Below, piece by piece: positions 9,082 through 18,273 of a DNA stretch of 28,977 nucleotides (position 1 is the stretch's first letter; every line of letters starts with the position of its first letter). This DNA is from Nemertoderma westbladi. Taxonomy: Eukaryota > Xenacoelomorpha > Nemertodermatida > Nemertodermatidae. The position numbers were made by a program, and so were the translations under genes. The stretch spans positions 1 to 28,977 of the forward strand of contig JAUCBJ010006238.1 in assembly GCA_032718475.1 (NCBI GenBank), read 5' to 3'. The notes under the pieces were generated by a model, which was given only the letters and a program-made list of their open reading frames with translations, was not told the origin of the DNA and did no database searches.

Positions 9082-10024
9082 TGTGAGTGGATTCAATTCG
9101 CTGCACTACCTAGCAGAAAACGGGGAAAGTGGCTTTTTACCAATTATAGTTGGCTAAAAAACGCAATATACATTGTGAGCCACAGGGAGAGATGAATGGC
9201 TACAGGCCAGCTCAGTGGGACGAAGGAAGCTAGCACGTGGGCATCAGAGAACAGAACAGGGAGTGCCAAGGGAAGGAAGGATAGGTTAGCCAATGGTGGG
9301 GCAGAACACCATCTAATTGGGATGCATCCATTGGCCAGGCGACGTAGCAAGTAGCAATATTCCATATGTGTTAGTAATATAACCGTTGCATTTATTACCT
9401 GTTGTTCAGCTGGTTTGTGTAGAGCCAGCTGTCAAGTGCAATGCACACATCTCCAACCAGACACTATATTACATTGGAGGTCTCTCATTGGTTCCCCCAA
9501 GTTTGACACTAGAACAAAATCGCCTCCGCTTTGCAAGACATTGCTTTCACCGTGAGGACCAGCCAGTGCATAATCTTGTACTTTGGCAGCCTCATGGAGT
9601 GAATAAGCATGGTGGACAGCCCATGACTTTTTGATGAGACGCATCTTAAAGGACACTGGCCTTGAAGATGCGGATGATCTAGCAAATGTCATGGGTGATA
9701 GGGAGTTGTGGCGGTGCAATTTTGTTGATAAGCCGGCACAGCATTCTTAAAAATGCAGCTGCAATGCAGCATGTCGATCCTAGTAGATGTGTAGAGCTGT
9801 GGAAGCAAGACGGTTTAAACCGTCACTGTCGTCAGTAACCGTGCTATTATTGTATTCTGACATTACGAACAACGGCCATTAAAACTCAATTATTCTCTCG
9901 GCCTCTGGCCTTTCAGACTCAGATACCACAAGCCTTTCAGCAGCCAGCGGATGCGGCGACGCGTATTATCCAAAAGCAAACACACCGGTCGGGATTCCCT
10001 CGCCAACTCGGGTATCCTGTCACA
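9082..10024 (+). mobile_element. LTR of the BEL/Pao family (copy C), split by a LINE insertion
   Basis: It starts TGTGAGTGGATTCAATTC and ends CCTGTCACA, matching copies A and D. A LINE fragment at 9426-9787 interrupts it, bounded by the 10-bp duplication TGTGTAGAGC (9416-9425 and 9788-9797). Without insert and duplication the LTR is about 571 bp, the family size. It has the CCAAT box near 9296 and an imperfect GGCC-GGCC hairpin near 9900. Confidence 0.85.
9426..9787 (+). mobile_element. 5'-truncated LINE 3' end (ORF2 C-terminus), copy 1
   Basis: The frame reads NAHISNQTLYYIGG, then RLRFARHCFHREDQPVHNLV and LWQPHG, the cysteine/histidine-containing tail (RLRFAGHC-R-x-D-x-x-x-x-x-LLLW-P-HG) typical of LINE ORF2 proteins of the RTE-like type. 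A stop follows MTF because of a small deletion relative to copy 2. It is flanked by a 10-bp target-site duplication and ends in the same 3' tail (CAATGCAGCATG-CGATCCT) as copy 2, with no poly(A). Confidence 0.8.
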
Positions 10025-10130
10025 GTTTAAACCGCGCTTAGGAAGTTTAAACCTCGCAAACCATGAGTGAACAACGAACGCCCAGGGTTCAGTGAGGGGC
10101 GGAAGTCTGCCGCAAACCCCGAGCGAACCC
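10025..10130 (+). pseudogene. Start of the gag-like leader, remnant after LTR copy C
   Basis: Directly after the LTR, ATG at 10063 begins MSEQ, matching the leader start of the reverse copy at 19624 (MSEQQPQGPEG). The frame stops after ten codons, but homology goes on to CAAACCCCGAGCGA near 10126, where it ends abruptly at the direct repeat. It identifies the likely initiation codon of the family's gag-like leader. Confidence 0.6.
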
Positions 10131-10167
10131 GTTGCCAAGCTTATGAGATTGGCCATTTATTGATTGA
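10131..10167 (+). repeat. Right member of the direct repeat flanking LTR copy C
   Basis: Partner of 9041-9081; it passes without a gap into the 38-bp satellite. Confidence 0.75.
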
Positions 10168-11505
10168 TCGTAGACCGTTGGGTCTATGCATTGGATGTAG
10201 CCCATGGGTTACCCGTTGGGTATACGGGTTGGATGTAGACCACGGGTTACCCGTTTGGTCTACGTATTGGGTGTTGCCCAAGGGGTGACCCGTTGGGTCT
10301 ACGGGTTGGATGTAACCCATGGGTGACCCGTTGGGTCTACGGGTTGGATGTAGCCCATGGGTTACCCGTTGGGTATACGGGTTGGATGTAGACCACGGGT
10401 TACCCGTTGGGTCTACGTATTGGGTGTTGCCCAAGGGGTGACCCGTTGGGTCTACGGGTTGGATGTAACCCATGGGTGACCCGTTGGGTCTACGGGTTGG
10501 ATGTAGCCCATGGGTGACCCGTTGGGTATACGGGTTGGATGAAGACCACGGGTTACCCGTTGGGTCTACGTATTGGGTGTTGCCCAAGGGGTGACCCGTT
10601 GGGTCTACGGGTTGGATGTAACCCATGGGTGACCCGTTAGGTCTACGGGCTGGATGTAGCCCATGGATGACCCGTTGGGTCTACTGGTTGGATGTAGCCC
10701 ACGGGTGACCCGTTGGGTCTACGGGTTGGATGTAGCCCATTGGTGACCCGTTGGGTCTACGGGTTGGAAGTAACCCATGGGTGACCCGTTGGGTCTACGG
10801 GTTGGATGTAGCCCATTGGTGACCCGTTGGGTCTACGGGTTGGAAGTAACCCATGGGTGACCCGTTGGGTCTACGGGTTGGATGTAACCCTTGGGTTACC
10901 CGTTGGGTCTACTGGTTGGATGTAGCCCATGGGTGACCCGTTGGGTCTACGCGTTGGATGTAACCCTTGGGTTACCCGTTGGGTCTACTGGTTGGATGTA
11001 GCCCATGGATGACCCGTTGGGTCTACTGGTTGGATGTAGCCCACGGGTGACCCGTTGGGTCTACGGGTTGGATGTAGCCCATTGGTGACCCGTTGGGTCT
11101 ACGGGTTGGAAGTAACCCATGGGTGACCCGTTGGGTCTACGGGTTGGATGTAGCCCATTGGTGACCCGTTGGGTCTACGGGTTGGAAGTAACCCATGGGT
11201 GACCCGTTGGGTCTACGGGTTGGATGTAGCCCATTGGTGACCCGTTGGGTCTACGGGTTGGAAGTAACCCATGGGTGACCCGTTGGGTCTACGGGTTGGA
11301 TGTAGCCCATTGGTGACCCGTTGGGTCTACGGGTTGGAAGTAACCCATGGGTGACCCGTTGGGTCTACGGGTTGGATGTAACCCTTGGGTTACCCGTTGG
11401 GTCTACTGGTTGGATGTAGCCCATGGGTGACCCGTTGGGTCTACGCGTTGGATGTAGCCCATGGGTGACCCGTTGGGTATACAGGTTGGATGTTGCCCAT
11501 GGGTG
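10168..11505 (+). repeat. 38-bp satellite array, left block (~35 units)
   Basis: The unit (for example 10287-10324) holds the inverted pair ACCCGT...ACGGGT and the 10-bp palindrome ACCCATGGGT. Positions 10190-10630 form a higher-order repeat of 153 bp (four units plus one base), marked by GTAGACCACGGG near 10236, 10389 and 10542; from about 10700 to 11350 the array is a 76-bp dimer alternating ATTGG and AAGTAACCC variants. The long minus-strand open frame at 10141-10626 is a consequence of 153 being divisible by three and is not taken as a gene. Confidence 0.96.
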
Positions 11506-11944
11506 ACTACTACGAGGATCGGCATGCTGCATTGCAGCTGCATTTTTAAGAATGCTGTGCCGGCTTATCGACAAAATTGCACCGCCACAATTCCTTATCA
11601 CCCATGATATTTGCTAGATCATCCGCATCTTCAAGGCCAGTGTCCTTTAAGATGCGTCTCAAGAAAGTCATGGGCTGTCCACCATGCTTATTCACTCCAT
11701 GAGGCTGCCAAAGTACAAGATTATGCACTGGCTGGTCCTCACGGCGAAAGCAATGTCCTGCAAAGCGGAGGCGATTTTGTTCTAGTGTCAAGCTTGGGGG
11801 AACCAATAAACACCTCCAATGTTATATAGTGTCTGGTTGGAGATGTGTGCATTGTACTTGACACAATTAACCCGGCGTAGCATTCTTGTGAATGTGCCAT
11901 CCAGAGATTTGGTGTCCTCAGCAGTTAGAGCCCAGTATGGACTC
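11506..11944 (-). mobile_element. 5'-truncated LINE 3' end (ORF2 C-terminus), copy 2, inserted in the satellite
   Basis: On the minus strand, reading from 11944, a frame gives WALTAEDTKSLDGTFTRMLR, the conserved W-LT-x-x-LDG-x-x-TRMLR motif of LINE reverse transcriptases. After a one-base shift near 11800 it continues with RLRFAGHCFRREDQPVHNLV and a KDTG...ELWRC tail. It is about 85-90 percent similar to copy 1 by eye and extends further 5'. Satellite sequence CCCATGGGTGAC lies on both sides, consistent with a target-site duplication though ambiguous within a tandem array. The element entered the satellite after it had expanded. Confidence 0.82.
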
Positions 11945-12508
11945 CCATGGGTGACCCGTTGGGTCTACGGTTTGGATTTAACCCATGGGTGACCCGTTGG
12001 GTCTACGGGTTGGAAGTAACCCATGGGTTAACCGTTGGGTCTACGGGTTGGATGTTGCCCATGGGTGACCCGTTTGGTCTACGGGTTGTATGTAGCCCAT
12101 GGGTGACCCGTTGGGTCTACGGGTTGGATGTAGCCCATGGGTGACCTGTTGGGTCTACGGGTTGTATGTAGCCCATGGGTGACCCGTTGGGTCTACGGGT
12201 TGGATGTAGCCCATGGGTGACCTGTTGGGTCTACGGGTTGGATGTAGCCCATGGGTGACCCGTTGGGTCTACGGGTTGGATGTAGCCCATGGGTGACCCG
12301 TTAGGTCTACGGGTTGGATGTAGCCCATGGGTGACCCGTTGGGTCTACGGGTTGGATGTAACCCATGGGTTACCCGTTGGGTCTACGGGTTTGATGTAAC
12401 CCATGGGTTACCCGTTGGGTCTACGGGTTGGATGTAACCAATGGGTTACCCGTTGGGTCTACGAGTTGGATGTAACCCATGGGTGACCCGTTGGGTCTAC
12501 GGGTTCCA
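11945..12508 (+). repeat. 38-bp satellite array, right block (~15 units)
   Basis: Same 38-bp unit as the left block, mostly as monomers without the 76- or 153-bp higher order. It ends at ACGGGTTCCATC. Confidence 0.95.
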
Positions 12509-12748
12509 TCTATCCTTTATGGGATTCCTACCGTGGTTCCTGGAACCGACGTTCCCAACAGAGGCCACACGACCTACGGCAGTGCCGTTCATTTGTTTAT
12601 TGTAACTCAGAGGATATTATTAAAACATGTTGGTAGAACTATTTCTGTTTCTATTATTGTTGCTTACTATTTGTTGAATATTATATTAGTTTGTTACACA
12701 AACACAATAAGTTACCTACTGCTACGGGCTACAGTACAGTTTGTTTCT
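12509..12748. other. Unassigned spacer 3' of the fibrinogen-domain pseudogene
   Basis: AT-rich sequence with no recognised gene; on the minus strand it would be the 3' untranslated region of the pseudogene. Confidence 0.5.
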
Positions 12749-13653
12749 TTAAGTTTGTTTCGACTTGCATTTAAGTTTCATCTCTAATGTTTCCTTCAGC
12801 GGTTCCCATTCATTTGGATGAGTTCCACTACTCCACCATCCAATACTCTTGTTAAACGTCTTGTTATTCAGGACCGTTAGATCGTATGTTCCATTATCCA
12901 ATAAACCGGTAGCAGCGGTTCCAGCAGTACTTGAATGGGTGAAACTAGAAATCTTTAGATTCGCCATCCAGTAAAAGTAAAGTTACTGTAGATCCTCGTC
13001 GAGTTACCCAAGTCGACCTTTACGTAACAATCCCTCCCGGATGTCAGCAGATTGATATTCCACGTTCCTAAGATCGGTTGGGATCTCCGAATCCCCAGCG
13101 GTATTCAGTCTTACCTTCCCAGACGTTAATGTCGTTATCGATGCGTCTATAGAATATAATCCAGCCTCCGTCGCATCTGAATTGATTCTTGGAGGTCAAT
13201 AGAAGAGCTTTACTGACGGTATATTGCGATCCGGATTGTGTAGCGTTACCGCATATATCGGAATGAGCGTAGGGATGACATAGTGACGCATTTCTAGAAC
13301 ATTCAATAAACAATTGATAAAATTCATCCTCCTTGGAATTTTGTTGTTGAAGTGATTGTGGAGATTGTCGTTGAAGTAATTGTAGTCATGGTGATTAATC
13401 CAGCTTCCCCTATTGAGCTGATTGTGGTCGTCATATCTGCTCCCGATGGTAACAGCATCAGTATTATTACTGTTACTAGAGCAACTAGAAGAATTCCTAT
13501 TGCCGCGGCTAAAAGTTTCATTAGATTATCGCAATCATCCAGCAGCATTCGGCACAGCCAGTACGATTGGTTGGCGTTGTTGTTCGGCTGAGGGGCGATC
13601 GGCAGCTGAACTTCGTCCACTTCGATTTCTTCAACAGCTGGTAGACCTGGCAT
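12749..13653 (-). pseudogene. Type II membrane fibrinogen-related protein, three frameshifts
   Basis: Reading from ATG at 13653 the minus strand encodes a ~46-residue cytoplasmic N-tail, a hydrophobic segment (LLAAAIGILLVALVTVIILM), and a Thr/Ser-rich stalk. After a frame change near 13325 come CSRNASLCHPY, then CDGGWIIFYRRIDNDINVWE and EYRWGFGD, the core of a fibrinogen C-terminal domain (family form C-GGW-x-x-x-QRR). A second frame change near 13072 leads to NINLLTSGRDCYVKVDLGNS, and a third near 12970 to ANLKISSFTHSSTAGTAA and GWWSSGTHPNEWEPLKETLE before a stop. The domain order is complete, so a whole gene of about 300 codons once existed. Family members act as lectin-like receptors or defence molecules. 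No introns fit the breaks. The C-terminal part is shorter than usual and lacks the common CA-x-GGWW cysteines. Either it is a recent pseudogene or the assembly has three indel errors. Confidence 0.72.
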
Positions 13654-14723
13654 TGTTCGAATGTGAAGCAAGACTTGTACAAATAATTATTTAATAAATT
13701 GTATTCGTAACGGTAAGAATTCCTGACTTCTGAGATTTTTCGTCTTTTGCAAATTTGCAATCAATATTTTTATCACTATAATATATTTACACCAAAATTT
13801 GAAAATTTCATAAGCCCTTATGTAATGCCAGAGTTTTTTTTAAACAAAAAGTTGTCCTTCTAACAGTTAGATTGTAGTAAGAAGTAGATGGTATTTTAAA
13901 TTTTGAGTCAGCTACTACTTTTTACGAGCTATGAAAAAAATAATAGTTGAAAAAATAAATATTCTAATCCTAATCAAATATAAAATAAATTTTCCAGGAA
14001 AAATTACTGAGTCATGGTAGATAAAATATATGTAATAATTGTTTACTAGCTATAGTTTATTTTATTTATAAAGTAGAAAACTAAACATTCAATAATAAAA
14101 AACATTCCAAAATGTCTTGATTGTATGGAACATGTCAAAATAAATGTACAATAATATAATAAAAGCCAGGAAAAACAATTTAACTTATGAATAATAACTT
14201 ATAAAAAATTAATTTATGCTCCGTAACAAAACACTGGCATTATTTTCCTAAATTTGGTGTAAACATACGATAGTGATACCATAAATATAAAAATAAAAAT
14301 GCAAACCTGTATTATTTTACAACGGAACTGCAACTAATATAAGATTCTAGAACAAGGAATTATTATGGTAACAAATAAATTTATCATGAACTAGAAAGCC
14401 CGTGGCCTTCGGCCACGGCTTTCTAGTTCACAACTTCTATACAGTCAATCAATCAATGGACAATATTAGACATATATAAATAAATTAATTAACTTAACAA
14501 AACTTTACATAAGACTAACAGACTGATCCCGTTTTAGTTGCAGCTACATACAATAATAAACATAAGGCTTTATGTTGTAGTAGATACCTACCAAGTAACA
14601 CCTCCAATGGATTACAAATAATAAAATTGGAAAAGGTTAAACTGTGTGTAATATTTTCCCCTTAGTGGAAAACTGTATGTATAACTGCAGAGTAGTGGTT
14701 AGCGTCCTCGCAAACATAACCTA
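13654..14723. other. AT-rich gene-free region with one hairpin
   Basis: No convincing ORF, RNA gene or element is visible. At 14388-14429 there is a strong hairpin, and 14650-14715 resembles the repeat at 16288-16756 (CCCCTTAGTGG...GGTTAGCGTCCTC), suggesting that the foldback element inserted between related units. Confidence 0.55.
14388..14429. repeat. Hairpin, ~19-bp stem with one bulge
   Basis: GAACTAGAAAGCC-CGTGGCC (14388-14407) pairs with GGCCACGGCTTTCTAGTTC (14411-14429) around a TTC loop, with one bulged C. The core GGCCTTCGGCC also occurs in the LTRs at 17285 and, reversed, near 19795. Confidence 0.9.
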
Positions 14724-15126
14724 TACACCATGTCCCAGAATATAGTGTCGTAATTCAGTGACACGCCCCCCCCCCCCCCCCCTAATTTTTCTACAAATCC
14801 TAATGAGATTGCATAAAATTTGAAACAGAGATAGTTTCACCTCCCGACCACTGACAGGGTGAGCCAGAATTTTTATTTTTGCTTGCAATCTTTAGCTACA
14901 AGCGCTTAAAAAAGTGTCTCCATCGATATTACACCAGTTACACCGCAGTTACTTCTACAGTAACAGTACCTTATAGCTGTTTCTTGGTACCACTGGAAAG
15001 CTGGTCATGCAAGGATTCCAAATATGTAACACAATTTTAATTTCGTTGAAAAATAGCTGAGATATGAGCGTTCAAATGTTGCATGGTTATGCACCGGCGT
15101 GAGGCTATTTTATTCTATTTAATAAA
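14724..15126 (+). repeat. Left inverted arm of foldback element 1
   Basis: Matches 15889-16287 in reverse; shared blocks include GGTGAAACTATCTCTGTTTC (with one variation), CTCCATCGATATTACACCAG (diverged) and GCATGGTTATGCAC. Confidence 0.88.
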
Positions 15127-15264
15127 TAAACCATATTCTGGAACATTTTTTAAATGTATGAATAGCTACGTAATAATATGATTAAAGATGTAATGCATTG
15201 TCGCCCAGCTACGTATTTGGATAAACAAAATATTCCAGATTATGATGTATTTATTAAATAGAAT
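15111..15264. repeat. Nested ~154-bp palindromic insert in foldback element 1
   Basis: Arm 15111-15147 (CTATTTAATAAATAAACC then ATATTCTGGAACAT) is the near reverse complement of 15228-15264 (ATTCCAGATTATGATGTATT then TATTAAATAG). The ~80-bp loop holds two GCTACGTA-type motifs. It is a MITE-like unit within the larger element. Confidence 0.75.
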
Positions 15265-15678
15265 CGGGGGGCGTTTAACCCGCAGACCCAGGCGTTGATC
15301 GACATCAGGTTGGTTAACCTTGACGCCGGGTCTTATGCGGGGCGCTCCCCGATGTCAGTCCTCGAGTCAGCCGAAGACGAGAAGAAGCGGCTCTACTCCG
15401 ACGCAGTCTGGGCGCGGCGTGGCGACTTCTCGCCATACGTTGCCTCCTGCGACGGAGTGTTGGCCCCCCAAGCGGACAAGCTCCTCAGGACCATTGCCCA
15501 GAAGCTCCACCGGACTTGGGGGAGACCCTACAGCATGGTGATGGGGTGGGTCCGTACCCGGGTCCAGCTGGCTATCATACGCGGGGCTTCCCATTGCCTT
15601 AGAGGGTCGCGGACGAAATGGCGTAGCGGGCTCGGGCTGGACGACGGCGCAGGGATACCAGGTATATCTCGAATTTGA
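15265..15678 (+). pseudogene. Retroelement reverse-transcriptase ORF, C-terminal fragment
   Basis: The open frame (about 137 codons from GAFNPQTQ) contains SYAGRSPMSVLESAEDEKKR, DFSPYVASCDGVLAPQADKL, WGRPYSMVMGWVRTR and CLRGSRTKWRSGLGLDDGAG. I recognise this as the C-terminal part that follows the reverse transcriptase in a class of retroelement ORFs common in marine invertebrates; the exact superfamily is not certain. Catalytic reverse-transcriptase motifs are absent. The fragment is GC-rich against the AT-rich arms and ends at a TGA at 15676-15678. A diverged homologue lies in the second foldback element at 22323-22590. Confidence 0.6.
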
Positions 15679-15888
15679 TGAGGCAATGCGGAAGAAACCG
15701 AAGATATTGATTGGCGGTAGATAGAGACTTATTTGTGGAGATGGAGTTTATGCTATTGCAGTTGGTTACATTATGACGTTGTTGGTACGATCTACTTCTT
15801 TTATATTTATGATTAATCGTTTTACATTGATGACAATATTTATTATGTATCATTATGTGCATCATTATGTATTATAAAAAAAAAAAAA

Positions 15889-16287
15889 AATTATTAAATA
15901 TAATAAAATAGCCTCCCATAGGTGCATAACCATGCAACATTTGAACGCCCATATCTCAGCTATTTTTCAACGAAATTCAAATTGTGTTACATATTTTGAA
16001 TCCTTGTACGGTCAGCTTTCTATCAGTACCAACAAATCACTATAAGGTTGAATAATAACTGCGGTGTAACTGGTGTAATATCGCTGGAGACACTTTTTTT
16101 AAACGCATGTAGCTAAAGATTGAAAGCAAAAATACAAATTCTGGCTCACCCAGTCAGTGATCGGGAGGTGAAACTATGTCTGTTTCAAATTTCATGCAAT
16201 CTCATTACGATTTGTAAAAAAATTAGGGGGGGGGGGGGGGGGGGTGGTGTCACTGAATTAAGACACTATTTTCTGGGACATGGTGTA
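15889..16287 (-). repeat. Right inverted arm of foldback element 1
   Basis: Reverse-complement partner of 14724-15126. Divergence between arms looks like roughly 10-15 percent by eye, so the element is not very recent. Confidence 0.88.
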
Positions 16288-16756
16288 GTGCAGTAGGTCA
16301 CTGCAGCAACTCTATCGTATTAAAATAGAAGGTTTTAATTTCAGACATTTCGCCCCCTAATGGCAGACTGCATAATTCTGCACTTGTTAGCGTCCTCCCC
16401 AAACACGAAGACTGTGGTGTAGTAGTCCTCTGCCAAGTGCCAAGTATCAGCAAAAAAGCATTCATAAACAACAAAATTGTAGGTTTCCTCATTCAGACAT
16501 TTCATCCTCTAATAGCGGCAGACTGGGGAACTGTAGATTGGTCATCGTCTCCCCAAATACACACCCTGCTACAGTGTAGTATACTCTGCTTTGTATCAGC
16601 AAAAAAACATTATAAACATATTGTGTAAAGGACCTAAGTATTAGCTAAAAATCATTATTAATAACAAAATAGGATAAGATTTTCACTTTCAGACATTTCG
16701 CCTCCTAGTGGCAGACTGAAGAACCGCAAACTGGTCGGCGTCCTCCCAACACGCAG
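16288..16756 (+). repeat. Three degenerate ~150-200 bp tandem units
   Basis: Each unit has TTCAGACATTTCGCC-CCTA-TGGCAGACTG (starts near 16340, 16492, 16688), then a GTCCTCC-CAAACAC motif and CAGCAAAAAA-CATT. No coding sequence is supported. The CGCCCCCTAATGGCAG and CGCCTCCTAGTGGCAG cores resemble CTCF sites. The LTR at 16757 begins at the end of the third unit. Confidence 0.65.
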
Positions 16757-17399
16757 TGTAAGTGGATTCAATTCCGTGCATTACCCAACGAAAATGGGAA
16801 TAGTGGCATTTTACCAATATAGTTGGCGAGGTGCATTATTAGCAATAATAATGTCACCTCATAACCAACTGGGGCGATACACGCCGTAAGCCACAGAGAG
16901 TTGAGAGGTCAAACCATCTCAGAGGGACAAACAAGCTAGTAAGGCTAGCACGAAGGGATAACGGCAACAGGGAGTGGCGAGGTGACAATTAATCAGGTTA
17001 AGCCAATGGTGGGCGGGAAAGCACATTGGGGGTGATTAGAGCGCATCTATTGGATATTCGGGCCACTCAGTAGCGTAGGGGTAATTTAACATGTGTCAGT
17101 GATATAACCGTTGTGATTATTGATTACCAGTTTAGTTGGTTCCTTACAGTTGTGAGACTGGAACAGTTTTGACCATCGTCGTCGTTGTCACTAACCGTTG
17201 TATTGCATGCTATTATATTCAGACTGTGCTATTATCAATTACTGTGATTATTAATACTGACAACAGAAATCAGTCATTTTCAATGGCCTTCGGCCTAATA
17301 CATCCAGTAGCAGCTCAGCAGCCCACAGACGCGGCGATGCGTACAATTCACACACCGGTCGGGAGCCGATACTGCCAACTCTCGTTGGCTCCCGTCACA
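16757..17399 (+). mobile_element. 5' LTR of a second BEL/Pao-family copy (copy D)
   Basis: It begins TGTAAGTGGATTCAATTCCG and ends GGCTCCCGTCACA. It has the CCAAT box (AGCCAATGG near 16960), the GGCCTTCGGCC hairpin at 17285 and the ACACCGGTCGGGA block near the 3' end shared with copies A and C. It is directly followed by a leader with gag-like ORFs, so it is a 5' LTR. Confidence 0.87.
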
Positions 17400-17442
17400 G
17401 TCAAAACTGTCCACCTGACACCTGAGACAGCTAGTGACGGCA

Positions 17443-18266
17443 ATGGTGGGGCCGACGGTACAGCGCCGGATGAGGAGGGAAGGCAAAGTCCAGGAGGAAG
17501 ACGTCAGGATGAGTGATCGCCTGCGACGAGGGTACATCGCCACCAAGAGGTTGTTGGAGGACGCTAGAGAGGGGAGAAAGGTAGACCAGCCTGAGTTGTA
17601 CCAAAGGCTAGGTGAGTGCAACAAACATTTTCGCTATCTAGTCCGATTTGGGCAGGGGGAACTGGCAAGCGAGAGGGCGAGGGGGGTCGCCACAGAACTG
17701 TTCGAATTGTGGCGATCCGAGGTGGTGGAGGCCAGTGTAGTGTACGTCGGGCCTTATCTAGTAGATGTGAGGGGGATAAAGTTAGTGGGATGGGCGGACC
17801 CGCACGACAGCGAATCTGAGGTTTCCCCAAAGATTCGGTGTCGTCGGTTAGTAGGAATCCCAGTAAACGCGGGAAAATTAGTAGGACGGGCAGGCGACGG
17901 GAGTCCATCGCAATCGAAATGTCTGCTACATCCTCCGCAAAAGCAAGAAGGGTATTAGAGATAGATCAGGCGTGTAAAGCTGAGAGGATTGTGAGAGAGG
18001 CAGAGTTGGCCAATCAGAGTATTAGAGAGGATAGAGAGAGAGAGAGGGCGGGTAAACGTATGCGGGATGATATGCATACCCGGTTGAGGGGGTTAAGGCA
18101 ATATCAGGCAAAACAGAAACGCCGATTAGAACTGGCAAAAATGGGTTTATCAGAGAGCGAGGCTGGTTCGGGGAATATTTATGAGGAACCAGGGGTGATG
18201 GAAACCTTTGTTAATACCCCACTTACACGTACCGGACGACAGATCCAAGACTGGTGTGACCAGTAA
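17443..18266 (+). pseudogene. gag-like leader ORF of copy D, N-terminal and coiled-coil part
   Basis: From ATG at 17443 one frame encodes a basic protein (MVGPTVQRRMRREG, then a region with GECNKHFRYLVRFGQGELAS) until about 17820. A different frame continues with SAKARRVLEIDQACKAERIV and an Arg/Glu-rich, probably coiled-coil segment, then MGLSESEAGSGN, matching element A at 165. A frame change near 17830 separates the two, and another near 18240 separates this part from the Asn-rich ORF. This fills in the N-terminal region missing from element A. No known domain is recognised in it beyond the coil. Confidence 0.6.
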
Positions 18267-18273
18267 TAACAAT

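Larger units (their letters stand above)
14724..16287. mobile_element. Foldback element with ~400-bp terminal inverted repeats
   Basis: The left arm (14724-15126) begins TACACCATGTCCCAGAA and the right arm (about 15889-16287) ends TTCTGGGACATGGTGTA; they are reverse complements along nearly their whole length with small indels, including a C17 tract at 14766-14782 matched by G19 at 16226-16244. The ~760-bp interior holds a smaller nested palindrome and a retroelement reverse-transcriptase C-terminal fragment. No transposase is seen, so it is non-autonomous. A clear target-site duplication is not visible. Confidence 0.85.

Noticed and set aside
10141-10626. 161-codon minus-strand frame over the 38-bp satellite
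   Set aside because: It follows from the 153-bp higher-order period being divisible by three and ends where that order ends.
13352-13694. Plus-strand open frames over the fibrinogen pseudogene
   Set aside because: They are antisense to a frame with recognisable membrane and fibrinogen-domain sequence.
15599-15865. Minus-strand ORF of 88 codons
   Set aside because: Low-complexity AT-rich frame with no recognisable domain, partly antisense to the reverse-transcriptase fragment.
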